The translations under genes and the position numbers were made by a program. A model generated the notes under the pieces. That model was not told where the DNA came from. It was given only the letters and a program-made list of their open reading frames with translations, and ran no database searches. From the NCBI RefSeq assembly GCF_900111315.1, contig NZ_FOGU01000004.1, positions 326,606-390,605 of the forward strand: a DNA stretch of 64,000 nucleotides. The letters run 5' to 3'. The DNA is from Tranquillimonas rosea. Its GTDB lineage: Bacteria > Pseudomonadota > Alphaproteobacteria > Rhodobacterales > Rhodobacteraceae. Shown piece by piece: positions 38,317 to 47,683 of the stretch. The number at the start of each line of letters is the position of its first letter. Position 1 is the first letter of the stretch.

Positions 38317-38868
38317 TCAGCGCGCGCAGATGATTTCGACGCGGCGGTTCTGCTGCATCCCGGCCGCGGTCTGATTCGTGGCGCGCGGCTGCCGTTCGCC
38401 GTAGCCCCGGACATCGGTGATCCGAGCCCCGACGGACCGTCCGATCTCGGCCACCGCCGCCGCCCGCGCATGGGACAGGCGCATGTTGTAGGCATCGCTC
38501 GCCCGACTGTCGGTGTGGCCCACCACGACATACGAGGCCGACCCGTCCTGACGGAAGAATTGCTGCAGACGCCGGCGCCCCTCCGCTCCCACGCGGGCGC
38601 TGTCGGTGGCGAACAGTTGGTCGCCCTCCATCACCGCGCAGGTGTCGAGTTGCCGGCAGACCGGCTTGCCGTCGCGGGTGAGATGCGGACTCATGTAGCC
38701 CTCCCAGCCGTCGTCCGCGACCCAGTACTCGCACCCGTCGGGCGATACCCAAATACCTGGAATGGCGGTCTCCTGCGCTGTCGCCGAACCTGCGAGGACC
38801 GAAAACGCGGCGGCAGCGGCGCCGCCGCTCAGCATGGCCCGCACCGCCTGCGAAATCCTGCGTATCAC
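38317..38868 (-). CDS. OmpA-family protein with GIW-DGKPVC domain
   Basis: A 183-residue envelope protein: Sec signal peptide (to about residue 32, ending GSATAQ), the short GIWVSPDGCEYW...DGKPVC domain (38-71), then an OmpA-like peptidoglycan-binding domain (80-183) with VVGHTDSRASDAYNMRLSHA and the closing QQNRRVEIICAR. The start is GTG 38868, because AAGGAG lies six bases upstream of it and the next in-frame ATG further upstream would put 25 non-conserved residues before the signal peptide. The domain is repeated in the downstream lipoprotein. It likely anchors the envelope to peptidoglycan. Confidence 0.85.
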   Translation of the reverse strand: MIRRISQAVRAMLSGGAAAAAFSVLAGSATAQETAIPGIWVSPDGCEYWVADDGWEGYMSPHLTRDGKPVCRQLDTCAVMEGDQLFATDSARVGAEGRRRLQQFFRQDGSASYVVVGHTDSRASDAYNMRLSHARAAAVAEIGRSVGARITDVRGYGERQPRATNQTAAGMQQNRRVEIICAR

Positions 38869-38953
38869 TGCCTGCTCCTTACGACTCTCCACAAAACGCC
38901 TCTCGGCGGGGCGGGGAGTGTCGGCCGGTCCCTGAATTGACAACGAACGGCCG

Positions 38954-38991
38954 AAAAAGGCGGGCCGGCCGGAAACAATCCCGACCGGTCC
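38954..38991 (-). terminator. intrinsic terminator of miaB
   Basis: Minus strand: GGACCGGTCGG (38991-38981) pairs with CCGGCCGGCCC (38972-38962) over 11 positions with one mismatch and one G-U, an 8-base loop, then GCC and TTTTT (38958-38954). It lies 36 bases behind the miaB stop. Confidence 0.6.
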
Positions 38992-39027
38992 GTCACGTTG
39001 TTCGGAAACGGCGGTGCAGTCCGCGGC

Positions 39028-40335
39028 TCAGACCAGTTCGCCGGCCAGCGAGTTCGGCGCGCTCTCGACGATTCTCACGCGGCGAAGGTCACCCTTGGCG
39101 ATCTCTGGGTCGGTGACGTGCACGGCGTGGAGATACTCGGACTTGCCGGTCATCTGGCCGGGCATCCGCCCCGCCCGCTCGAACAGGACCTTCACCTCCT
39201 GCCCCACCATCGCGTCCTGGATCTCGCGCTGCTGCCGGTTCAGCAGGGCCTGCAGCCGCTGCAGCCGGTCGTCCGCCTCGGCGGCGGGGACCGTCGCCCG
39301 CTCAGCCGCCGGCGTGCCCGGCCGGGCCGAGTACTTGAAGGAATAGCATTGTCCGTACCGGACCTCCTCGACCAGGGCCATGGTCGCGGCGAAATCCTCT
39401 TCGGTCTCGCCGGGAAAGCCGACGATGAAATCCCCAGACAGCAACAGGTCCGGCCGCGCGGCCCTCAGCCGCTCGATCAGGCGGACATAGCTCTCGGCGG
39501 TATGCTTGCGGTTCATCGCCTTCAGCACACGGTCGCTGCCCGCCTGCACGGGGAGGTGCAGATAGGGCATCAGCTTCTCGACCTCGCCATGCGCGGCGAT
39601 CAGGTCGTCGTCCATGTCGTTGGGATGCGAGGTGGTGAACCGGATGCGGTCCAGCCCGTCGATCCCGGCCAGATCCCGGATCAGCCCGGCCAACCCGCCG
39701 TCATGTCCGTGATAGGCGTTCACGTTCTGCCCGAGCAGCGTGATCTCGCGCACGCCGCGCTCGACGAGGTCGCGCGCCTCGGTCATCACCTGCGCCGCCG
39801 GGCGGCTGACCTCGGCACCGCGGGTATAGGGAACGACGCAGAACGCGCAGAACTTGTCACAGCCCTCCTGCACCGTCAGGAAGGCCGTAGGCCCCCGCGC
39901 GGTCTTGGGGCGCGACTTCAGCGCGGCGAACTTGTCCTCCTCGGGAAAGTCTGTGTCGAGCGCCTTGGTCCCGCCGCCCGAGGCTTCGGCCAGCGCGGGC
40001 AGCCGGTGATAGCTCTGCGGTCCCACCACCATGTCGACCATCGGCTGACGGCGCACGATCTCCTCGCCCTCGGCCTGGGCGACGCATCCGGCCACGCCGA
40101 TCTTGAGGTCCGGCTTGGCGGCCTTCAGCCCCTTGAATCGCCCCAGCTCGGAATAGACCTTCTCGGCCGCCTTCTCGCGGATGTGGCAGGTGTTCAGCAG
40201 GATCATGTCCGCATCGTCGGGGCTGTCCGTCTGCACGTAGCCCTGCCCGCCCATGGCCTCGGCCATGCGCTCGCTGTCATAGACGTTCATCTGACAGCCA
40301 TAGGTCTTGATGTAGAGCTTCTTCGCCTCGGCCAT
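39028..40335 (-). CDS. miaB: tRNA-2-methylthio-N6-dimethylallyladenosine synthase
   Basis: MiaB (435 aa) is a radical-SAM methylthiotransferase acting on A37 of tRNAs. The N-terminal UPF0004 domain binds an auxiliary 4Fe-4S cluster through cysteines in [26 protein letters not shown] and [11 protein letters not shown]. The radical-SAM motif CX3CX2C is in [17 protein letters not shown], and a TRAM domain closes the protein. The ATG at 40335 gives the standard length; a much longer open reading upstream is arginine-rich and not conserved. It heads the miaB-phoH-ybeY-corC-lnt set. Confidence 0.97.
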   Translation of the reverse strand: MAEAKKLYIKTYGCQMNVYDSERMAEAMGGQGYVQTDSPDDADMILLNTCHIREKAAEKVYSELGRFKGLKAAKPDLKIGVAGCVAQAEGEEIVRRQPMVDMVVGPQSYHRLPALAEASGGGTKALDTDFPEEDKFAALKSRPKTARGPTAFLTVQEGCDKFCAFCVVPYTRGAEVSRPAAQVMTEARDLVERGVREITLLGQNVNAYHGHDGGLAGLIRDLAGIDGLDRIRFTTSHPNDMDDDLIAAHGEVEKLMPYLHLPVQAGSDRVLKAMNRKHTAESYVRLIERLRAARPDLLLSGDFIVGFPGETEEDFAATMALVEEVRYGQCYSFKYSARPGTPAAERATVPAAEADDRLQRLQALLNRQQREIQDAMVGQEVKVLFERAGRMPGQMTGKSEYLHAVHVTDPEIAKGDLRRVRIVESAPNSLAGELV

Positions 40336-40469
40336 GTCGGCGCCTCTCGCATCCGGGTGGGAACGAGCGCGGCTTCTACCGTGCGCGCGCCCGTTCCGCA
40401 ACGCTTGCGGCCGCGCCGCATTTGCCGGACCTTGCCGGCCGAGCCGCGCCCGACCCCGGAGACCGCCCC

Positions 40470-41339
40470 ATGCGCCACGCCTCTCTCGACGACTTCCTGC
40501 GCGCGCCCCGGGCACGGACGGTGCGCGGTCCCGTGGCCCTGATCTTCGCCGAGGATCCGGTCGAGATCGACAGCACAGTGCGCCACCACGCTGCCATCGG
40601 CTTTGCCGCGATCCTGCTCTTCGCGCCCCCCGCCTTCGACCTGCCGCGTCCCCTGGAAGAGAACGTCCACCGGATCGACCACGACACCACGACGCCCGGC
40701 AGCGTGGAACACGCAGTCGCGACCGTCTCGGACGCGCTGCCCGGCCTCTGGATGTACTACTGCTACAATGCCGAGTATCTCTTCCATCCCTTCGCCGAGA
40801 ACCGCAGCGTGGGCGAGATGCTGGCCTTTCATGCCGAGGAACGCCGGGACGCGATGCTGACCTACGTGATCGACCTCTATGCCGGCGACCTCGCCGCCGC
40901 GCCCGACGCCGTCTCGCTCGAGGATGCGTATCTCGACCGGTCGGGATACTACGCCCTCGCCCGCCCCGATCCTGCCACTCCCGGCCACCCGGCCGAGCGC
41001 CAGCTCGACTTCTTCGGCGGCCTGCGCTGGCGCTTCGAAGAGCACATCCCCCGCCGCAAGCGCAAGATCGACCGCATCGGCCTCTTCCGGACACGGCGTG
41101 GCCTGCGGCTGGGATCGGACCACACCTTCAACGAGCCGGAATACAACACCTATTCCTGTCCATGGCACCACAACCTCACGGCGGCGATCTGCTCGTTCCG
41201 TACGGCCAAGGCCCTGCGGCTCAACCCCGGCAGCCGCGCCGCCGCCCATCGCTTCACCTGGCACAATTCCGTGCCCTTCGAATGGCGATCGCAACAGCTC
41301 ATGGACCTCGGCCTGATGGAGCCGGGCCAGTGGTTCTGA
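40470..41339 (+). CDS. conserved protein of unknown function, possibly glycosyltransferase-like
   Basis: A 289-residue protein, divergent from miaB. I recall similar proteins in Rhodobacteraceae but no defined function. The N-terminal part ([20 protein letters not shown], then a hydrophobic strand) looks like the first beta-alpha unit of a nucleotide-sugar-binding fold; [42 protein letters not shown] and the C-terminal [19 protein letters not shown] are very likely conserved blocks. No signal peptide or membrane helix. A DXD motif is not evident, so a glycosyltransferase role is only a possibility. Repeat copy C follows six bases after the stop. Confidence 0.75.
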   Translation: MRHASLDDFLRAPRARTVRGPVALIFAEDPVEIDSTVRHHAAIGFAAILLFAPPAFDLPRPLEENVHRIDHDTTTPGSVEHAVATVSDALPGLWMYYCYNAEYLFHPFAENRSVGEMLAFHAEERRDAMLTYVIDLYAGDLAAAPDAVSLEDAYLDRSGYYALARPDPATPGHPAERQLDFFGGLRWRFEEHIPRRKRKIDRIGLFRTRRGLRLGSDHTFNEPEYNTYSCPWHHNLTAAICSFRTAKALRLNPGSRAAAHRFTWHNSVPFEWRSQQLMDLGLMEPGQWF

Positions 41340-41345
41340 CCCCCC

Positions 41346-41412
41346 CTTCTTCTGCCGTCCAAATTTCCCGGGGGTGAATTGCGGCGCAGCCGCAGGAGGG
41401 GGCAGCGCCCCT
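41346..41412 (+). repeat. dispersed intergenic repeat, copy C
   Basis: CTTCTTCTG starts six bases after the upstream stop codon and runs through CCAAATTTCCCGGGGGTGAA into two hairpins: GCGGC-GCA-GCCGC (41381-41393) and GGGGC-AGC-GCCCC (41399-41411). It matches copy A in length and design and marks the left end of the accessory region. Confidence 0.75.
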
Positions 41413-41447
41413 TTCCCAGCCGTTGATTGTCACGTTCTTCCGGTGGG

Positions 41448-41931
41448 TTATCCGCGAGGGGCGACCCAGACGCAATCCGGGCTCACGGCCACCTTCCGGG
41501 CGACGGCCCGTTCGGGCAAGGTCTCGCCGGACACCTGAAGGTAGCTTCCCCGGACCCGGCAAGAGACGCGGCTCTCGACGGGGAGGGACCGCTGCGGACA
41601 TTGAGTGGCCCGTCCGGCGCCAGACCCGCGACATGCCACCAATCCGGACCGCCCGCCTCTCCGTCGAAGAGGTTCGGCAAAGGGCTGGGCGCCCCCGCCG
41701 ATCCCGATAGAGAGTGTGACCGCCGCGCTTTCGCCCCGGCGGGCGGCGTTGCGCGTCAGGTGGACCCGAACATCCCAACCGCCCGTGGCCGGAAGGACAT
41801 CGTCGGAGAGGTTTCACTCGACCGAGCCGATGTGGATGGCGGTGGGCACACCGGCGGGCGTGAGGGTGAAATAGACGGAAGGCTTGCCTGTGGTCGTCGC
41901 GACCACCACCCCCTGCCCCGCCCGCGAGCAC
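41448..41931 (-). pseudogene. decayed gene with SH3-like C-terminus
   Basis: Readable protein pieces occur in different frames on the minus strand: GVVVATTTGKPSVYFTLTPA and TAIHIGSVE, then after a frameshift NLSDDVLPATGGWDVRVHLT, then GGPDWWHVAGLAPDGPLNVR with SGPSP, and finally GSYLQVSGETLP. The last two resemble a bacterial SH3 (SH3b) domain, which often begins with W.V.G...LNVRSGP. At least two frameshifts prevent one continuous frame. I therefore read it as a broken gene for an exported SH3b protein. It may once have been one unit with the fragment upstream at 42010-42960. Confidence 0.5.
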
Positions 41932-42009
41932 CTCGTCGCTGCTCCGGTCGCTGACCTGCCCTGTCGAGGCGCGCGGCGCGAAGGACCATCGAGGGTGTCA
42001 CCCGTCCCG

Positions 42010-42960
42010 CTACTCTGCCGCCTCCGGCGTCGTCGCGGCATCCGCCTCCGCCGGTGGCTGCGCGAGGGCGTCGGCGGTCTCCTCGAAGGGAATCGTGTAA
42101 TACGGCGCGCGGGACCAGCCGATGTCCGGCGCAGTGCCGGGCGCATCTAGGAAGGCCGCGGCGATGTCCCCGGCGCAGCGGTCGAAGCTGCGCGCGGCGC
42201 CAGGTTCTCGGAGAAGCACTCGTCGGCATAGATTTCGAGCGCCACCCGATCGGTTCCCGCCAGTGGCACGAGGGTGAGCTGGACGAGATCCCGGATCACC
42301 TCGGCCTGGAGGGTCGCCCGCACCCAGACTGGCCTCTAGCTCGCCGATCACGAGATCGACCCAATCCTCGCTGAGGGTCGACGGGGCCTCCCGCTCTTCC
42401 TCCGCCGGGGCGGCCCGTGCGAGCAACAGGTCGATTGCCGGCGCGAGGAACATGTCGGCGGCGGCGATGACATCCTCAGCCGTGACGGGTGCGACGATCT
42501 ACGCCTCCGGCTCCGCCGGACCTCGCCGGAGCAGATCGGGCAGCCGATCGGTATCGCGGGCCTCGGCGGCCTCGATGACCTGCGGCAGGGCCGCCGCATG
42601 GCCGCCCCGTGCCGCGGCGTTGTTGAAGAGGCCGAAGCTCGCGAAGAATGCCGGATCGATCCGCTCCACCAGGCCGAAGCGCGCCCGCAACGCGTCGTTC
42701 GCGACCAGCGGCGGATCAAAGACCAGCGGCTCTTCGGTCAGGGCCTCCAGCAGGTCGATGAACCGCTGTCGCAGGTTCGGGAAGGCCGCCCCGCAGAAGC
42801 CATCCGCCGCGCATTCGCAGAAGATCGTGTCGTAGTGCTCCTGGATCTTGGCCGTGGTCAGCGCGGTGCGAGGCGCATCACCGCCAGCTCGAGGATCCGC
42901 CCTTCCGGCGCGTCGTGGTCTTCCGGCACCGGCCTGTCGGCGCGACCGGAGGCCGGTCGC
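42010..42960 (-). pseudogene. frameshifted gene of unknown function downstream of the MscS-type channel
   Basis: Consecutive pieces in alternating frames form what looks like one former protein of about 310 residues: EDHDAPEGRILELAVMRLAP, then TALTTAKIQEHYDTIFCECA to AEPEA, an in-frame TAG at 42499-42501, then IVAPVTAEDVIAAADMFLAP to GELEA, a frameshift near 42335 to TLQAEVIRDLVQLTLVPLAG and EIYADECFSENL, and another near 42205 to SFDRCAGDIAAAFLDAPGTA and the end at 42010. Three frameshifts and one stop make it non-functional unless the sequence has errors. I do not recognise the family. It has the same orientation as the channel gene and follows it directly. Confidence 0.6.
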
Positions 42961-42982
42961 CCGCGGGGGGCTCCCGAAACGA

Positions 42983-45337
42983 CTACCCTCGAGAGGACCC
43001 GTTAGCTGGTCGCGGCCGTGTCGCAAGTTGTCCGACCGCTTCGGTGAGTTCTTCCAGCCCCTTGAGCGAGACACCGCGCTGCGGAAAGGGGATCTCGATC
43101 CCGGCTTCGGTCAGGCTTGCGTAGATGTCGAAGAGCAGGTCCGAGCGGACTGTGAGGACCGTCTCGATGTCGCGCAGGAAGCACCGCAGCTCGAACTCGA
43201 GCTGGCTGTCGCCGAGCCCGGTGAAGAGCACGACCGGCTCCGGGTGGTGCAGAACCTCGGGACGCCGTGCGGCCGCCTCGGTAAGGATCTTGCGAACCTG
43301 CTGCACGTCGCTGCCGTAGGCGACGCCGATCGGCAGGATCAGCCGCCCTTCGTGCGAGGTGAGCGTCATGTTCTTGACCACCCCGGCGATCAGGTCGGAG
43401 TTGGGCACGATCACGTCGAAGCGGTCGAAGGTCTCGATCCGCGTGGACCGGACGGCGATCTTGCGCACGTAGCCGGAGTAGCCAGAGACCTCGATCCAGT
43501 CGCCTTCCTTCACCGGCCGTTCGATGAGCAGGATGATCCCGGAGACGAAGTTGGAGACGATGTTCTGCAAGCCGAAGCCGATGCCCACCGAGAGGGCTCC
43601 GAACACCACGGCGAGGCTCGCCAGGCTGATGCCCGCCGTGGACAGGGCGATCACCGCAGCAAGCGTGATGCCGAGGTAGCCCACGCCGGTCACGATCGAG
43701 GATCGCACCCCACGGTCCATGTGCGAGCGGCGCAGAATGGACTGACCCAGCACGCGCTGGAGCCAGCGGGTCACCAGAAGTCCGATGAAGAACACCCCCG
43801 CGAGCAGGGCCACGGACGTCAGCGAGAGCTGCGCCTCACCGATCTGGATTCCCGCCGAGACGAGGCGCCAGGCCTCGCTCAGATCGCTCCTACGGGCGCC
43901 CCAGATCAGTGCCAACAGCGGCAGGGCCGCGAGGATGAGCAAAAGGCTCACGAAGAACGGGATCAGGACGGCCGCCTCTTCCTCGTTCGGCGCCACGGGA
44001 CCGAAAAGGTCGGCCAGCACGCCCGTGACGAGCGCCCGAAGAAACAGCATGATTCCCACCAGCGCCACGGTCTGAACGCTGGGCTCGAGCGCGTAGCGCG
44101 CCAGATCGACGTACCCGGCGACTGCGAAGAGCCCGGCCAGCACGGCTGTCGCCTGGAGGAGCCGGGCGAAGAGCATCCGGAGGTCAGCGCCGACCTCTCC
44201 GTCCGAATCCTCCCCGCCAAGATCGCGCAGGAATGTCCCCAGCCAGACCATCGGAAAGAGTCCGGTCAGGACAACCATTAGCGCGAGGACCGAGCCGCCC
44301 GCAGAGGACAGTGAATACTGCTCTTCCGCTCCTTCCAGGAGCGCTTCGAGCGCGAGATGCAGGCCCAGAAGCAGGCTGAGGACATAGCCGCGCCGCGCGA
44401 GCGCGTCCCCGATGCTGAACGTCCGCAGGTCCGGACGCAGCGGGGCGAAGAGGACATGACCGAGCACATGGGCCGCTGCGAGGCTGAAGACCGCTCCGGC
44501 CACGCCGCTGACCATCGGAAGGGACTCTGGAAACCGTAGTATGAGGAACGTCGGCGCGAGGGAGATCAGCAGCAGCCCCGTCGCCGGGATGAGCAGTCGC
44601 AGCACCAGCGTCAGCGCCGCGAGGAGGCGGCGGCGCAGGCGGCTGCCGGCCTTGCGCCGCGCCCGCACGAGCACCCCCGTCACAAGCGGCTCCGCCGCGA
44701 AGATGATCAGAACAGCGGCACCGAAGATCGCCACTCCCAGCGGCCAGGCGGCCCCAGTCACTCCCGAACTCGGCGCGGCGCGTGGGGCAACCGGCGAGTC
44801 TTGCAGCGTCCCGATGTCCGCCCTCAGGCTTTCCCAGGAGCTCGGCAGCAGCGGTGATGGGCTCCGCGTCAGCAGGCGCTCCGCGCTCTGCTCCCGCAGG
44901 CGCGCATCCAGTTCGTCGATGAGCAGATCCGCCCGCCTGTAGGCGGCCCTGGCGTCGATGACCGGGGCGTTGGCCTCTGAAAGAGCCGCCTGCAGTTCGG
45001 CTCTCCGGTCGGCCAGGGGCTCAGGCTCGCGCTTCCCCGCTTCCGGTGGTGGCCCCAGCTCGTCGAGCTGTGCCTCGAGCGTGAGCGCCCGGACCGATCC
45101 ACGCTCGGCCTGCTCCAGCGCGGCCGCCCTCTGCTCGGCGAGCGCGTCGCGCAGTTCTTCGAGACGGGCAATTTCGGCGGCCTCCTGACCGAGTAGCTCC
45201 TCGGCCTGGTCCGCCGTGCGCCTCCAATCAGAAGTGTCGTCCAGAACCTCCTGAGCCGGAGATGACAGCCCTATCAGGCAGATCACGAGGACCATCAGGG
45301 CACCGGACCAGCGGCCGGTAGAGAGCTTGCCAGTCAC
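42983..45337 (-). CDS. large MscS-family mechanosensitive channel (DUF3772 type)
   Basis: A 784-residue channel of the long MscS/MscK-like type. A signal peptide (to about residue 28) is followed by a periplasmic coiled-coil DUF3772-type domain (about 30-170), then about ten membrane helices from residue 195 on. The MscS core near residues 560-760 has the pore helix SLASLAVVFGALSVGIGFGL, then QNIVSNFVSGIILLIERPVK and the beta domain with GDWIEVSGYSG and VIVPNSDLI. It should release osmolytes on hypo-osmotic shock. The start is GTG 45337, with AGGAGAAGG eight bases upstream. It sits in an accessory-looking stretch beside pseudogenes. Confidence 0.93.
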   Translation of the reverse strand: MTGKLSTGRWSGALMVLVICLIGLSSPAQEVLDDTSDWRRTADQAEELLGQEAAEIARLEELRDALAEQRAAALEQAERGSVRALTLEAQLDELGPPPEAGKREPEPLADRRAELQAALSEANAPVIDARAAYRRADLLIDELDARLREQSAERLLTRSPSPLLPSSWESLRADIGTLQDSPVAPRAAPSSGVTGAAWPLGVAIFGAAVLIIFAAEPLVTGVLVRARRKAGSRLRRRLLAALTLVLRLLIPATGLLLISLAPTFLILRFPESLPMVSGVAGAVFSLAAAHVLGHVLFAPLRPDLRTFSIGDALARRGYVLSLLLGLHLALEALLEGAEEQYSLSSAGGSVLALMVVLTGLFPMVWLGTFLRDLGGEDSDGEVGADLRMLFARLLQATAVLAGLFAVAGYVDLARYALEPSVQTVALVGIMLFLRALVTGVLADLFGPVAPNEEEAAVLIPFFVSLLLILAALPLLALIWGARRSDLSEAWRLVSAGIQIGEAQLSLTSVALLAGVFFIGLLVTRWLQRVLGQSILRRSHMDRGVRSSIVTGVGYLGITLAAVIALSTAGISLASLAVVFGALSVGIGFGLQNIVSNFVSGIILLIERPVKEGDWIEVSGYSGYVRKIAVRSTRIETFDRFDVIVPNSDLIAGVVKNMTLTSHEGRLILPIGVAYGSDVQQVRKILTEAAARRPEVLHHPEPVVLFTGLGDSQLEFELRCFLRDIETVLTVRSDLLFDIYASLTEAGIEIPFPQRGVSLKGLEELTEAVGQLATRPRPANGSSRG

Positions 45338-45687
45338 CGGCGCATCCTTCTCCTGTCGGCGCTCGTGTCACCAAAGTAAACTTTACCCGCCTTCAAGAAC
45401 GATCAGCGGAAGGTGGCGCCCGAAATCCTTGCCTTACGAAGCCCTGCAGAACATGGGGCGTCAAGTTGCGTCGTCTTGGACTACGCCTCGTGACGCATGG
45501 TCTGGACCACCATGTCGATGGACGCCCTGCTGCGCTGACGCAACGAAGACCGCGCAAGGGCAGCGAATGGCACGAAGGTCCTGCTCGGCCGACCTCGAAA
45601 CCATCACGCCGGTATCTTCTCCAAGATTGTGGCCACCGGTCGTCAGTAAGCCATAGACCTTGGGAAAGAACGTTGTTCACCGAGATT
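45338..45687. other. 350-base gap without recognisable gene
   Basis: The stretch between the MscS-type gene and the MFS gene contains short open frames on both strands, but none has a ribosome binding site, a recognisable motif or protein-like composition. AT content is higher than in the surroundings near 45360-45390 (AGTAAACTTTACC), which may be the channel promoter region. The rest could be decayed sequence. Confidence 0.4.
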
Positions 45688-46824
45688 CTACGCCGGTGCC
45701 GCGGTGACCACGCTCCGTGCCCGGAAGCCCGCGGCCAAAAGCGCAAGGGCGGCAAAGCATAGCGCGGCCGGCTCTGCACCGGGGCCTGCCATCAGAAGCC
45801 CGAAGACCGGAGCGCCTGCGGTCTGCCCCACGGCGATCGTGAGGAAACCGACCATGAGCCCGGTTGCGGGACGGGCCGGCAGCGCGTGGATGCCCCAGAC
45901 GAGATAAACCCCGGTCAACATCACGTAGGCCGCACCGAAGAGCGCGCCGCTGACAAGGGCGAGGGCCGGCGATGCGATGCCGGAGCCGAGCGCGACGATG
46001 CTGGCGGCCATCAGCCCCAGGAACGCCCGGTGGACGCGGTCGAGACCAAGCCGGGTCACAAGCGTGCCGGCCCAGGCTCCGGCAATGCCGCCAGCGCCGA
46101 TGCAGGTCCACAGGATACCGGTTCCGGTCGGCCCCCAGCCCAGGTGCTGCGACACGAGCTGACCGCCGAAGGACCACAGCGCCGTACTCGCCGCCCCCAT
46201 AAGGAACGACGCCGAAATCAGGCGCATCACCGGCCCGGACATGGGAGGCAGGCCGCCCGCCCCTTCGCCGCCGCGGGAAGCGGGCAGCGAAACTGCCGCG
46301 GCGATCGCAAGCACCACCGCGACGGCGGCGAACGCGCCGAAGGCCAGCCGCCACTGCCCGGCAATGGCCAGCGCGATCGGTCCCGAGAGGGCCACGCCCG
46401 CGCTCGTCCCGGAATTGATGACGGTGTTCGTGAGATCCTGACGACTCTTGCGAACCGCGGCTGCCACTGCGGCGGCCATGGGCGGGGAGGCAAGCCCCGT
46501 GCTCGACCCGGCGACCACCACGGCGGCGGCCAGGATAAGCGGCGACGGCGCGAGCGCGATCCCCGCCATCCCGACCCCAGCGACGACGGCGGCCCCGACG
46601 GTGACCGCCCGTGCGCCGAACCGCTCGGTCAATGCGGCCGAGGCGACGATCGCGATGCAGTATCCGGCGAAGGAACCGCCAGAGATGATACCGCTGAGCG
46701 ATGGACCGAGGTCCAGATCGCCATCGATCTGCGGCAGGAACAATCCGAAGGCGAAGCGCGCGAACCCGTAGCAGATCGCGATCAGGCAGAAGCCCACGGT
46801 CCCGATGCGAAGGGCGGGACTCAT
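45688..46824 (-). CDS. MFS transporter, probably an efflux pump
   Basis: A 378-residue major facilitator superfamily protein with about 12 hydrophobic helices. The N-terminal GFCLIAICYGFARFAFGLFL and the loop after helix 2 (SAALTERFGARAVTVGAA, a degenerate GXLXDRXGR motif) identify the family. It is translationally coupled (ATGA overlap, 46821-46824) to a TetR regulator transcribed first, so the pair is one operon under that repressor. This organisation is typical for drug or solvent exporters. The substrate cannot be told from sequence. Confidence 0.88.
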   Translation of the reverse strand: MSPALRIGTVGFCLIAICYGFARFAFGLFLPQIDGDLDLGPSLSGIISGGSFAGYCIAIVASAALTERFGARAVTVGAAVVAGVGMAGIALAPSPLILAAAVVVAGSSTGLASPPMAAAVAAAVRKSRQDLTNTVINSGTSAGVALSGPIALAIAGQWRLAFGAFAAVAVVLAIAAAVSLPASRGGEGAGGLPPMSGPVMRLISASFLMGAASTALWSFGGQLVSQHLGWGPTGTGILWTCIGAGGIAGAWAGTLVTRLGLDRVHRAFLGLMAASIVALGSGIASPALALVSGALFGAAYVMLTGVYLVWGIHALPARPATGLMVGFLTIAVGQTAGAPVFGLLMAGPGAEPAALCFAALALLAAGFRARSVVTAAPA

Positions 46825-47345
46825 GATCGCGCCCTCTCGACCAGGATGGCTGCCGCCGTGCGCGCTGCGGACACGGCCTCGGCGCCCCGGTAGACCGCGG
46901 CATGGGTCGCGCCCTCGAACAGGACCAGCACCTGTTCGGTCAGTGCCGGATCGGCATGACCCAGATCGGCGGCGATGACATCACCCAGCCGACGGTGGAA
47001 CGCCGCCTTGTGGGTCGCGACGGCCTCGGCGATCTCGGGCGTATCGCCGCCCGTCTCGGCGTTGGAGCGAAGGAAAAGACAGCCGCGCGTGCCCTCCACC
47101 CGCACCCAGTCCTCCAGGGCGGCGAAGAGCGCGTCGACGCTCTGCACCTCGATCCGGGCCATGAAGCGGCGGTCACGCTCGGTCAGCACCCGCGCCATGA
47201 GTTGCGCCTTGCTGCCCGCGTGCTTGTAGAGTGTTCGGCTCGACATGCCCGCGGCCTCGGTCAGTCGATCCATTCCGGTGGCCATGTAGCCGTGCCGGTC
47301 GAAGAGCTGCTCGGCAGCAGCGGTCAGTTTGGTCGTCGTGTCCAT
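46821..47345 (-). CDS. TetR/AcrR family regulator of the MFS gene
   Basis: A 174-residue TetR-type repressor with helix-turn-helix MDRLTEAAGMSSRTLYKHAG near residues 25-45. The C-terminal domain ends ARTAAAILVERARS and has one cysteine (GCLFLRSNAETGG). It is the first gene of a two-gene operon with the MFS transporter. I chose ATG 47345 because AGGAG lies nine bases upstream and the domain starts directly; a reading 52 codons longer would cross the palindromic operator at 47377-47396 and is rejected. Ligand is unknown, probably a compound exported by the pump. Confidence 0.9.
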   Translation of the reverse strand: MDTTTKLTAAAEQLFDRHGYMATGMDRLTEAAGMSSRTLYKHAGSKAQLMARVLTERDRRFMARIEVQSVDALFAALEDWVRVEGTRGCLFLRSNAETGGDTPEIAEAVATHKAAFHRRLGDVIAADLGHADPALTEQVLVLFEGATHAAVYRGAEAVSAARTAAAILVERARS

Positions 47346-47374
47346 GGGCGCGGTCTCCTGCGGTCTCGACCAGA

Positions 47375-47402
47375 GATGTAAAACGTTCGTTTTACATTGC
47401 AA
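47375..47402 (-). promoter_or_regulatory. promoter and TetR operator of the tetR-MFS operon
   Basis: A nearly perfect palindrome, TGTAAAACG-TT-CGTTTTACA (47377-47396), has 9-bp arms. Read on the minus strand it directly follows a -35-like TTGCAA (47402-47397) and overlaps a -10-like TACATC (47380-47375) 16 bases further on. A repressor bound here would block the promoter; the tetR start codon is 32 bases downstream. The AT-rich arms stand out from the GC-rich surroundings. Confidence 0.65.
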
Positions 47403-47683
47403 GAGGAACGATAGTGGCGGCCGGACGGGCCCCCGCCTCTCCACAGGTGCGCGCCAGGTGAGACCGGGACGCAGAAAAATCCGCAGGCGGCCCCAGCGCA
47501 CGTCGCCCGCGGTGCCGGCGCAATCAGCCGGATTCGGTGGAATGGTCGCTACGGATCACGCGTCTCGGACGCAGGAACGGGCGGGATCGGCGTCGCGCCG
47601 AGGAGACGTCTGCAACACCCTCTGAAACCGGCCTCGAAAGGACCGCAACTAACGGCCGGGCAGTGCCCCTGCCCTCCGCGCGT
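47403..47683. other. gap between the tetR operator and irr, no gene seen
   Basis: No coding frame with support is visible between the tetR control region and the irr stop. The stretch marks the right border of the accessory region; beyond it the conserved irr-fab block begins. No terminator with a T-run can be seen behind irr. Confidence 0.4.

Noticed and set aside
45466..45762. A 98-residue plus-strand frame in the gap before the MFS gene
   Set aside because: It overlaps the end of the MFS gene, has no known motif and no ribosome binding site; considered as a transposase remnant but no DDE or HTH feature was found.
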